DNA of 42,326 bases from Gemmatimonadota bacterium (GTDB lineage Bacteria > Gemmatimonadota > Gemmatimonadetes > Gemmatimonadales > GWC2-71-9), in NCBI GenBank assembly GCA_016199245.1, contig JACQHC010000134.1:1-42326 (forward strand), read 5' to 3'. A program made the position numbers and the translations under genes. Every line of letters begins with the position of its first letter. Positions within the stretch are counted from its first letter, which is position 1. A model generated the notes under the pieces. The model was given only the letters and a program-made list of their open reading frames with translations. It was not told the origin of the DNA and made no database searches. Positions 33,037-40,838 of the stretch are shown one piece after another.

Positions 33037-34782
33037 ATGACTGTGACTCGATCTCCGCATCTCGATCGGCGGCAGTTCCTCGCGACGGCCGCCGGCACCG
33101 CCGCCGGTCTCGCCGCGCCGTCAAACGTGTCGTGGTGGACGCTCCCGAGGACGTGGCGCTCCAGGGCCCAGGCGTCTGACTGGGTCCTGCGCGGCGCGGC
33201 GATCTATGACGGCACCGGGGCGCCGGCGAGGGAGCTCGATGTCGCTATCTCCGGGGACCGGATCGAGGCCGTCGCACCGCGCCTGGACGTCGCGGGGGCC
33301 CAAATCGTTGACCTGCGGGGCCTCGCGCTGTCTCCCGGGTTTGTGGACATCCACTCGCACTCGGATCTGGGTTTGCTCGTGGACCCAAGGGCGCAGAGTA
33401 AAGTCCGCCAGGGCGTGACCACCGAGATCACCGGACAGGACGGTAGCTCCATCGGTCCGTGGAGCGAGGAGCGGCTCAGGGAGACGGCGGCGAGCTACCG
33501 GACGCGGTACGGCGTGGAGATCGACTTCCGCGATTTGGCTGGATTCCTCGGCCGCCTCGAGCGCGAGCCGGCGGCGGTGAACATCGCCAGCATGGTGGGA
33601 CACGGCACCGTGCGGGCTATGGTGATCGGCGAGACGGGTCGCCCGGCGACGGAGGCCGAACGGCGCCGCATGGCGGCGCTCGTGGAGGAGGCGCTTCGGA
33701 CCGGGGCCTGCGGTGTCTCGAGCGGCCTCGAGTATCTCCCGGGAGCCTTTGCTGATGTGGCCGAACTCACGGACGTGGCGGCGCCGCTTCGCGGAACGGG
33801 GCTTCCGTATGCCAGCCATATGCGGAATGAGGACGACCACCTGCTCGCCGCGATCGAGGAGGCGTTCAACGTTGGGCGGCGCGCCGGCGCGAGCGTTCAC
33901 CTGTCCCACCTGAAAGCGCAAGGCGCGCGCAACTGGTGGAAGGCGAGCGTGGTGCTCGAGATGGTGGACGCGGCGCGCGCGGGCGGCCTGGACGTGACGT
34001 TCGACGTCTACCCGTACGTTGCGTACAGCACCGGGCTCTCCAACATGTTCCCGGTGTGGGCGCGCGAGGGCGGGACGGAAGCGTTGCTTGCCCGCCTGGA
34101 CAACGCCAGCACCGCTCCGCGCATCGAAGCGGACGTTCGCGACAAGGTGGACCAGCTCGGCTCCTGGGATGCCGTGCAGATCACCAATACGGCGGCGGAC
34201 AGCCTGGCGTGGGCCCGGGGCAAGCGTCTGGGGCAGCTCGCCGCCGCGCGTGGCGTAGAGCCATATGCCCTTTTTCTCCAGATCGTGCGGGGCGACCGCA
34301 ATCGCTCAGGCATGATCGGCTTCGGCATGAGCGAGGAAAACGTGGGCCGGTTCCTCGCGCATCCCGCGAGCATCGTGTGCTCGGACGGCTCGGCGCTCGC
34401 CGTCGAGGGGCCGCTGTCGGGCGGCGCTCCGCACCCCCGCAACTTCGGAACCTTCACTCGCGTGCTCGGTGTATTCTGCCGCGAGCGGCGCGTGCTCCCG
34501 CTCGAAACGGCCATTCACAAGATGACCCTCGCGCCGGCGCGCCGGCTCAAGCTCGCGGGGCGGGGCGTCATCGCGCCGGGCGCGTTCGCGGACCTCGTGG
34601 CCTTCGATCCCGACCGGGTGTCCGATCGCGCGACGTTCGAGGCGCCCCTTCAGTATCCCGTTGGGGTGCCGCACGTGATGGTGAACGGGCAGTGGGTGTT
34701 GCGAGATGGAGAGCACACGGGGGCGAGGCCGGGGAGAGTGGTCGAACCAGGGCGGATGGCGCATCCCTCTCAGCCACCATAG
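33037..34782 (+). CDS. Tat-exported N-acyl-D-amino-acid deacylase-like amidohydrolase
   Basis: A 581-residue secreted amidohydrolase. The Tat signal is DRRQFLATAAGTAAGLAAP (Arg 11-12). The D-aminoacylase fold follows: an N-terminal beta sandwich (LRGAAIYDGTG), GFVDIHSHSD with metal ligands H106 and H108, a GVTTEITGQDGSS strand, YASHMRNED, VHLSHLKAQG, and CSDGSALAVEG with the metal Asp. The family removes acyl groups from N-acyl-D-amino acids, consistent with recycling of cell-wall or lipopeptide D-residues. ATG at 33037 has GAAGGT directly against it; GTG two codons later has better spacing. GreA starts 10 bases after the stop. Confidence 0.88.
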   Translation: MTVTRSPHLDRRQFLATAAGTAAGLAAPSNVSWWTLPRTWRSRAQASDWVLRGAAIYDGTGAPARELDVAISGDRIEAVAPRLDVAGAQIVDLRGLALSPGFVDIHSHSDLGLLVDPRAQSKVRQGVTTEITGQDGSSIGPWSEERLRETAASYRTRYGVEIDFRDLAGFLGRLEREPAAVNIASMVGHGTVRAMVIGETGRPATEAERRRMAALVEEALRTGACGVSSGLEYLPGAFADVAELTDVAAPLRGTGLPYASHMRNEDDHLLAAIEEAFNVGRRAGASVHLSHLKAQGARNWWKASVVLEMVDAARAGGLDVTFDVYPYVAYSTGLSNMFPVWAREGGTEALLARLDNASTAPRIEADVRDKVDQLGSWDAVQITNTAADSLAWARGKRLGQLAAARGVEPYALFLQIVRGDRNRSGMIGFGMSEENVGRFLAHPASIVCSDGSALAVEGPLSGGAPHPRNFGTFTRVLGVFCRERRVLPLETAIHKMTLAPARRLKLAGRGVIAPGAFADLVAFDPDRVSDRATFEAPLQYPVGVPHVMVNGQWVLRDGEHTGARPGRVVEPGRMAHPSQPP

Positions 34783-34792
34783 CATTACTTCC

Positions 34793-35275
34793 GTGATCGA
34801 GCGCATCCGCGAAAAGCTGACCGCCGAGGTCGAACAGCTGAACCACGAGCTGAACGTGGTGCTGCCGGAGGCCTTGCGCAAAGCGCTGCAACAGGGTGAC
34901 CTGCGGGAGAACGGCGACTACCACGCCGCGCTCGAGCGCCAGCAGTTCGTGCACGCGCGGCTCAGCCATCTGCGCGCGCGACTCTCCAAGTTGTCGCACA
35001 TCGACCTGAGCAAGGTGCCGCGCGACCGCGTGGGACTGGGCTCCCGCGTGGTCGTGGTGGACACCCAGACGAAGCAGCGGGAGACGTACGAGCTGGTCAT
35101 TCCCGATGCCATGGACATGGATGAGGGACACGTGTCCGTCTCGTCCCCGCTGGGCCGCGGATTGCTGGACGGGAAGCCCGGTGACACGGTTACCGTTCGA
35201 CTCCCCGCAGGCACGCGGAAGCTGAAGATCGTGGAGCTCGCCACGCTGCACGATCAGGTCACCGACAAAACGTAG
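34793..35275 (+). CDS. greA: Transcription elongation factor GreA/GreB family
   Basis: A 160-residue cytoplasmic RNA-polymerase cleavage factor. The N-terminal coiled coil has the catalytic acidic tip GDLRENGDYH (D36, E39), which reaches the RNAP active site to stimulate transcript cleavage. The C-terminal FKBP-like domain ends in SPLGRGLLDGKPGDTVTV. GTG at 34793 gives the family's usual length; a longer frame to 34706 lies inside the previous gene. It is between two Tat-exported catabolic enzymes, an odd place for a general transcription factor, and may be a second, specialised copy. Confidence 0.92.
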   Translation: MIERIREKLTAEVEQLNHELNVVLPEALRKALQQGDLRENGDYHAALERQQFVHARLSHLRARLSKLSHIDLSKVPRDRVGLGSRVVVVDTQTKQRETYELVIPDAMDMDEGHVSVSSPLGRGLLDGKPGDTVTVRLPAGTRKLKIVELATLHDQVTDKT

Positions 35276-35284
35276 AGGCTGCTC

Positions 35285-36601
35285 ATGAGCGAGCCGCGAA
35301 GCGGACACCAGGAAATGGACCGCCGGGAATTCGCGCGCCTACTGGGGTTGGGCGGGTCAGCAGCCGTCCTCGCCGACCCCAGTACCGTCCTGGACGACGT
35401 CGCGACGACGCGGCGGCGCGCACAGCTCCGCCCCACGCCGCCCAGCCCCGACGAGGCGTTCTGGGAAGAGGTACGGCGGCAGTTCGTGTTGCCCGACGAT
35501 CTCGCCTTCCTGAACGCGGCCAACCTGTGCCCCGCTCCTACCCCGGTGCTGGATGTGCTTCGGGACCGCACGCGCCAGCTGGATCGGGATCCATCACCGG
35601 CGACCAAGACGAAGCTCCAGGACGAACGGGAGATCACCCGCCAGCGGCTGGCGGCGTTCCTGCGCGTGACACCGGAGGAGATCGTCCTCACACGGAACAC
35701 GAGCGAGGCGAACAACCTCGTCTCGAGCGGCCTCAAACTCGGCCCGGGAGACGAGGTGGTGATCTTCTCGGACAACCACCCGAGCAACAACATCGCCTGG
35801 CGAGAGAAGGCTGCGCGTTTCGGGTTCACGGTGAGGGTCGTCCAGCAGCTGAACCCGCACCCGGGCCCCGACTACTACGTCGATGCCTTCGCGCGCGCGA
35901 TGACGCCCAACACGCGTGTCGTAGCGTTTACGCACGTCACCAACAGCGTGGGCGATCGCCTGCCAGCGAAGGAGATCTGCGCCCTTGCCCGCGAGCAGGG
36001 CGCGCTCTCGCTGCTGGACGGCGCGCAGTCCTTCGGCGTGTTCGACGTGAACCTGACCGACGTGCGGCCCGATTTCTATACGGGCAGCGCCCACAAGTGG
36101 CCCTGCGGCCCGAAGGAGACCGGGTTGCTGTACGTGAATCGCCTGGCACAGGATCGCATTGCTCCCAGCGTCTACAGCCTGTACGGCGGACGTGTGGGCG
36201 TCTCCCGCACATTGGAGGCCATGGGCCAGCGGGATGAAGCCGCGATGATCGCGTTCGGGGAGGCGGTGGCGTTTGAAACCCGGATCGGCATGGATGTGAT
36301 CGAGCGACGCTCGCTCGAGCTGACCCGGGCGCTCGTCGACGGCCTGTCGCGCCTCGACGGTGTCAAGGTGTGGACCCATCCGGACCAGGGCCGCACGGGC
36401 GCCGTGGTGTCGTTCCGGCCGGGGAGTCTCGACGCGCGTAAACTGGTGACGGCCCTGTACGACAAGGACCGCATCGTGGCAACGGTCCGCGGCGGAGAGG
36501 ATCGGCCTGGCGTGCGGCTGTCACCTCACTTCTACAACCTGCACGCCGAAGTGGACCGGACGCTGGCGGCGGTGAAACGATATCTCGCGTCGGGCATCTG
36601 A
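35285..36601 (+). CDS. Tat-exported class V aminotransferase-fold PLP enzyme
   Basis: A 438-residue fold-type I PLP enzyme related to cysteine desulfurases, isopenicillin-N epimerase and kynureninase. The Schiff-base lysine is K271 (GSAHKWPCGPKETG), PLP-binding Asp is D245 (LLDGAQSFG), and NTSEANNL binds the phosphate. The N-terminus MDRREFARLLGLGGSAAVLA is a Tat-like signal, so it may work in the periplasm, fitting an amino-acid racemase/epimerase or lyase rather than an Fe-S assembly desulfurase. ATG at 35285 has GAGG 7 bases upstream, 9 bases after the greA stop. The exact reaction cannot be told. Confidence 0.85.
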   Translation: MSEPRSGHQEMDRREFARLLGLGGSAAVLADPSTVLDDVATTRRRAQLRPTPPSPDEAFWEEVRRQFVLPDDLAFLNAANLCPAPTPVLDVLRDRTRQLDRDPSPATKTKLQDEREITRQRLAAFLRVTPEEIVLTRNTSEANNLVSSGLKLGPGDEVVIFSDNHPSNNIAWREKAARFGFTVRVVQQLNPHPGPDYYVDAFARAMTPNTRVVAFTHVTNSVGDRLPAKEICALAREQGALSLLDGAQSFGVFDVNLTDVRPDFYTGSAHKWPCGPKETGLLYVNRLAQDRIAPSVYSLYGGRVGVSRTLEAMGQRDEAAMIAFGEAVAFETRIGMDVIERRSLELTRALVDGLSRLDGVKVWTHPDQGRTGAVVSFRPGSLDARKLVTALYDKDRIVATVRGGEDRPGVRLSPHFYNLHAEVDRTLAAVKRYLASGI

Positions 36602-36603
36602 GA

Positions 36604-36728
36604 ATTGCAGATTGACAATTTCAGATTGACGATTGCCAAATGCACTTCGCCCGGTGTCGGCCGCGATATCGGCGTCTCCATGCTGCGATTGTCAATTGTT
36701 CAATCGTCAATTGTTGATCTGCAGTTGC
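36604..36728. repeat. ATTG-type two-arm repeat between two genes
   Basis: The left arm 36604-36638 contains GCAGATTGACAATTTCAGAT. The right arm 36682-36728, read inversely, begins CTGCAGATCAACAATTGACG. The AT-rich words ATTGACAATT recur three to four times. The loop holds GCCGCGATATCGGC. GC content is far below the flanking genes. It begins 3 bases after the PLP enzyme stop. Confidence 0.65.
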
Positions 36729-36765
36729 CTTTCCCCAATCTCGCCCTGTCCAACGGACCTGCCCA

Positions 36766-38226
36766 GTGAAACGCATCCTCCTCCTGCTCGCCGTCGCCCT
36801 GCTGGGCCTCACCGGCGCCCTTCTTGTCAACACGCTCCGGTTCCGGTCGCGCCAAGTCGCGGCCGAGCCCGTCACGATCACTGTTGACGCCCAGGGCGCC
36901 GTGGAGCGGCTGGCGGGGGCGCTGAAGTTCCAGACCGTGTCGTTCCAAGATTCAGCGGCGTTCGACGGACCCGAGTTCGAGCGGCTCCACGGCTACCTCG
37001 CCGCGACGTTCCCTCGAACGCACCACACGTTGAGCCGCGAGACGGTCAACGGCCACAGCCTGCTGTATCGCTGGGCGGGATCGGACACGACGCTCGCCCC
37101 CGTGGTGCTCATGGCGCATCAGGACGTGGTGCCGATCGAGCCGGGAACGGAAGACAAGTGGAGCCAGCCGCCCTGGTCCGGAGCGATCGCGGACGGTTAC
37201 GTGTGGGGCCGCGGGGCCATGGACGACAAGGGGAACCTCGTCGCCCTTCTCGAGGCGGTGGAGACGATGCTCGGCCGTGGTTTCGCGCCCCGGCGAACCG
37301 TGTATCTGGCGTTCGGCCACGACGAAGAAGTGGGCGGACCGCGAGGCGCCGTGCGGATCGCGGAGACGCTCGCGTCCCGCGGCATCAAGCCCTGGTTCGT
37401 CGTGGATGAAGGTGGAGCGCTCGCCGAGGGGATGATCCCCGGCATGGGCGCGCCAGTCGCGCTCATCGGCGTCGCCGAGAAGGGGTACATGACGCTGGAG
37501 TTGAGCGTCCGCGTGGAGGGAGGCCATTCGTCCATGCCGCCAGCCGAGACCGCCGTCGGGATCCTGAGTGAGGCGATCAGCGAGCTGCAAGAGCATCCGG
37601 TGCCGGGCGGGATTCGCGACGTCACCGCCTCCATGTTCGACTACCTGGGACCGGAAATGGGCTTCCTGCCCCGGATGGTCATGGCCAACCGCTGGCTCCT
37701 GGGGCCTCTGGTCGAGCGGATGTTCGGGCGTTCGCCGGAAGGCAACGCCATGCTGCGAACCACGACGGCGCCCACGATTTTCCAAGCCGGCGTCAAGGAG
37801 AACGTCCTCCCCTCATCGGCCAGCGCGATCGTCAACTTCCGTATCCTGCCAGGAGACGACTCGCGGTTCGTGATGAGCCACGTGGAGCGCGTGATCGACG
37901 ATCCGCGCGTGGAAATCCGCAACGTGCCGCCGGGACCACGAGAGCCCACGGCCGCCTCAAGCACCGAATCAGAGAGCTTCCGGCTGCTGCAACGCAGCGT
38001 ACGGCAGGTGGTCCCGTCCGCCGTGGTCACGCCATGGTTGGTGGTCGGAGGAACAGACGCCCGTCATTTCGCGGATTTGACGTCGGAGGTATACCGCATC
38101 GGCGTGCTGCGCGTGGGGCCGGAAGACACCAAGCGGGCCCACGGCACGAACGAGCGCGTGTCGGTAGAGGGCTATGCGGACATGGTGCGGTTTTTCGTGC
38201 AGTTGCTGACGAACGCGGTGCTGTGA
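36766..38226 (+). CDS. M20 peptidase, PM20D1/carboxypeptidase S-like
   Basis: A 486-residue metallohydrolase with an N-terminal membrane anchor (ILLLLAVALLGLTGALLVN). Zinc ligands follow the M20 order: H118 and D120 (LMAHQDVVP), D153 (GRGAMDDKGN), E187/E188 (FGHDEEVGG), then the lid domain (VEGGHSSMPP) and a distal ligand region (GGTDARHF...KRAHGTNERV). The closest pattern is PM20D1, which cleaves or condenses N-acyl amino acids. GTG at 36766 has only a weak site (GGAC). It overlaps the next gene by GTGA, so the two act together. Confidence 0.9.
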   Translation: MKRILLLLAVALLGLTGALLVNTLRFRSRQVAAEPVTITVDAQGAVERLAGALKFQTVSFQDSAAFDGPEFERLHGYLAATFPRTHHTLSRETVNGHSLLYRWAGSDTTLAPVVLMAHQDVVPIEPGTEDKWSQPPWSGAIADGYVWGRGAMDDKGNLVALLEAVETMLGRGFAPRRTVYLAFGHDEEVGGPRGAVRIAETLASRGIKPWFVVDEGGALAEGMIPGMGAPVALIGVAEKGYMTLELSVRVEGGHSSMPPAETAVGILSEAISELQEHPVPGGIRDVTASMFDYLGPEMGFLPRMVMANRWLLGPLVERMFGRSPEGNAMLRTTTAPTIFQAGVKENVLPSSASAIVNFRILPGDDSRFVMSHVERVIDDPRVEIRNVPPGPREPTAASSTESESFRLLQRSVRQVVPSAVVTPWLVVGGTDARHFADLTSEVYRIGVLRVGPEDTKRAHGTNERVSVEGYADMVRFFVQLLTNAVL

Positions 38227-39281
38227 GACCAGCGTCCGTCGCACTCGCGTTTGCCATCCGCAGCGCACTGCTTCCCGCGGGAGCAGCGGCGCAGCGGCTC
38301 GATTTCCTCGCGGACACCACGCGGTTCGCCACGTTCTCGATTGCCGCCGTTGATCCGGCCACGGAGGAGGTCGGGGTGGCCGTCACCACGCGCAACCCGT
38401 GTGTGGGGAACGTCGTGCCCTGGGTGCGGGCTGGCGTGGGCGCGGTCGCGACGCAGGCCATGGCGCGCGCCGAGTACGGACCGGAGCTGCTCGACGCCCT
38501 GGTCGCGGGCAGGACTCCTGCTCAGGCGCTGGATGCGGCCCTGGCAGCGGACCCTCGCGCAGCGCGTCGCCAGGTTGCGGTCATCAGTAGTTCTGGCATC
38601 GGCGCCCAGCACACCGGCGACAGCACGAGTCCCTGGGCGGGCCACCGCTCGGGGCCGCGATATGTCACTCAGGGCAATCTGCTCACAGGCCCCGCGGTGC
38701 TGGACGCAGTTGCTCGCAGCCTGGAGGCTACTGCAGGATCGGGGCGCCATCTCGCCGATCGCCTGATCGAGGCCCTCGTGGCCGGGCACGCGGCGGGCGG
38801 TGATGCCCGCAAGGGGCGAGTCCAATCCGCCGCCGTCGTCGTGGCCGACCCGCGGCCGGGCACCGGACAACGAGTCGATGGCGTGACGACGAACATCCAC
38901 GTGTGCGAGCACGCACAACCCGTGGACGAGCTGCGCCGCATTTACCGCGTCGTTTCACAGACGCTGGGCTATCGCACGCTCCAGGAATCGAGCGGCGGAG
39001 ACGTCGCGCAGCTCAAGGTGATGCTGCACGTGCTGGGGTTCTACCGGCCGGAGGCCGACAGCATCGAGTCGGCGCCGGATCTCTTGCGGTACACCACGGA
39101 CGCGATCACCGCCGTAGACGCCTTCCGCCAAGAGGAGCGACTCTCGACGCCCGCGCTGGGGTCCCCGGCCGGGCTGGTGGACGAAGACACGGTCGACAGG
39201 CTCTGGGCCGCCCTCGAGCGTGCCGGGAAGGCGCGGGAGGTCCGAGAGCGGCTCAGGCGCTGGACCCAAACGAGACGCTGA
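38223..39281 (+). CDS. DUF1028 Ntn-hydrolase-like protein
   Basis: A 352-residue protein. Residues 38-245 match the DUF1028 pattern: TFSIAAVDPATEEVGVAVTT, VVPWVRAGVGAVATQA, YVTQGNLLTGPAVLD and GGDARKGRVQSAAVVVADP. The fold is related to N-terminal-nucleophile hydrolases. Unlike typical members, which begin right at this strand, it has a 36-residue leader with an AAAQ signal-like cleavage site, so it is probably exported. The C-terminal 100 residues are helical and of unknown role. The GTG start overlaps the M20 peptidase stop. Peptide or amide hydrolysis is inferred from context. Confidence 0.85.
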   Translation: MRPASVALAFAIRSALLPAGAAAQRLDFLADTTRFATFSIAAVDPATEEVGVAVTTRNPCVGNVVPWVRAGVGAVATQAMARAEYGPELLDALVAGRTPAQALDAALAADPRAARRQVAVISSSGIGAQHTGDSTSPWAGHRSGPRYVTQGNLLTGPAVLDAVARSLEATAGSGRHLADRLIEALVAGHAAGGDARKGRVQSAAVVVADPRPGTGQRVDGVTTNIHVCEHAQPVDELRRIYRVVSQTLGYRTLQESSGGDVAQLKVMLHVLGFYRPEADSIESAPDLLRYTTDAITAVDAFRQEERLSTPALGSPAGLVDEDTVDRLWAALERAGKAREVRERLRRWTQTRR

Positions 39282-39334
39282 GAGTCACCGCGGAACAGCT
39301 TTCGTGGCGGCGACGCGCGTCTTTCCGCACCCTG

Positions 39335-40768
39335 CTAGCGGCGTCCCCGGATCGGGCGGCCGGGCTTCGTTCCTTCCACCAGCTGCCCGTCGTCTACCAC
39401 CAACCTGCCCGCCACGACCACATAGCGCATCCCGGCCGACCGCTGGGCGGGGTCGGCGAACGTGGCCCGGTCAATGACCGTGCCCGGATCGAACACCACC
39501 ACGTCCGCGTCCGCCCCAGCCGAAATCCGACCCTTCCGACCCATCGCCGGCACCGATCGTTCCAACCGTTGGGCCGGCATGAGTGTCATCTTGCGAATGG
39601 CGTCCGGCAGCGTCAGCACGTTCTGCTCGCGCACGTAGCGCCCCAGCACGCGGGCGAACGTCCCCGCGCCACGCGGATGGCCTCGCCCCTCGGAAATCAC
39701 GCCGTCACTCCCCACCATGACGAGCGGGTGGGCCAGCGCCATTCGCACGGTCTCTTCCGGGATGTAGTGGATGATGACGTTGACTCGGCCCTGCTCCCGA
39801 TAGCGCGTGAACGACTCAGCGGTGAGCCGTTCTCCGTTGGAAACCAGCTCGAGGTCGCGGTAGCTGATCCCGCCGAACCGCTCCTCCCACCCCGGGTCGA
39901 ACGTCGTCGTGGAGAGACCGGTCGAAGCTGCCGTGTATGGGTAGACGTCCGCCATCACGTCGATGCCGCGCTTGCGCGCCCCCTCGATCATCCATAACGC
40001 CGTGCGCATGTCGCCCGGTGAGGCGACCATGCTGCCGATGTGCACGATCTGCGCGGACGCACCAGTGGCCGCCGCTGCCGCGATGACCTCTTCGACGGCA
40101 TCGAGGCTGGAGTTGTCCGGCGGCACGGGACCGAAGTGGCGGATGTGCAGATGAGCCGGTACACCGGCTTCCGCGGCGACCTCGAACAGCCGTAACACTT
40201 CTTCTCGTGAGGCGCCAGGGACGTACGCGACGCCGAAGCCGATCCCCACGGCTCCCAGCGCGATCGCATCGCGCGCCAGGTCGACCATCGTCTCGAGTTG
40301 TTCGACCGTAGCCGCGGCGTACCGGTCGGTCACGCCCGCCGCTTCCCGCAACGCCTGATGGCCGACGGTCGTGCCGAAATGGTGGTACGAGCCGGTATCG
40401 CCGCGCGCCGCATACCAGCGCTCAACGTCCACCGGTCCGCCGTGCATCGAGACCACCGTCGTGACGCCGTCGAACACCTTGTAGATCTGCCCCTCGGCTT
40501 CGACGGAGGTCCCCGCGAGGAGGTCGATGAACCCCGGGGCCACGACCAGCCCGCGGGCGTCGATGGTGCGGCGGCTGCGCACAGGCTCGGCGGTGACGAC
40601 GGTGATCCGATCGCCGGCGATGCCGACGCTGCGCACGGCATCCAGGCCGGATGCGGGATCGATCACGCGGCCGCCCGTGATCACGAGGTCAAGCGTCTCC
40701 TGCGCCGAGAGCGAAATCCCGCGCGCGGCAAGAGCACTCACCAGTAACACTCTGAGCATCCAGTTCAC
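39335..40768 (-). CDS. Amidohydrolase, D-aminoacylase-like, lacking the HxH metal motif
   Basis: A 477-residue secreted protein (signal VLLVSALAARGISLSAQ) of the urease-like amidohydrolase superfamily. The frame of a D-aminoacylase is clear: ITGGRVIDPASG, APGFID, DGVTTVVSMHGGP, GIGFGVAYVPGAS, HLHIRHFGP, IVHIGSMVAS, VGSDGVISEGRGHPRG, and the C-terminal sandwich GADADVVVFDPGTV. At the place of the first metal pair (GFIDxHxH) it reads GFIDLLAGTS (L83, A85), so two ligands are gone, while the later His and Asp candidates remain. It may use one metal or have lost catalysis. It is divergent from the carbamoylase-like gene. GTG start at 40768. Confidence 0.85.
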   Translation of the reverse strand: MNWMLRVLLVSALAARGISLSAQETLDLVITGGRVIDPASGLDAVRSVGIAGDRITVVTAEPVRSRRTIDARGLVVAPGFIDLLAGTSVEAEGQIYKVFDGVTTVVSMHGGPVDVERWYAARGDTGSYHHFGTTVGHQALREAAGVTDRYAAATVEQLETMVDLARDAIALGAVGIGFGVAYVPGASREEVLRLFEVAAEAGVPAHLHIRHFGPVPPDNSSLDAVEEVIAAAAATGASAQIVHIGSMVASPGDMRTALWMIEGARKRGIDVMADVYPYTAASTGLSTTTFDPGWEERFGGISYRDLELVSNGERLTAESFTRYREQGRVNVIIHYIPEETVRMALAHPLVMVGSDGVISEGRGHPRGAGTFARVLGRYVREQNVLTLPDAIRKMTLMPAQRLERSVPAMGRKGRISAGADADVVVFDPGTVIDRATFADPAQRSAGMRYVVVAGRLVVDDGQLVEGTKPGRPIRGRR

Positions 40769-40838
40769 GGTGCCCCCACTAACCAGTCAGCCTCGCAATG
40801 TTATTCCCGATCGCCGCAATCCGGCTATCCTTGGCCCA

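Noticed and set aside
4057-36650. A shared 13-mer (CAAATGCACTTCG) near 4060 and 36637
   Set aside because: Several 13-base matches are expected by chance in a window this size, and the flanks differ.
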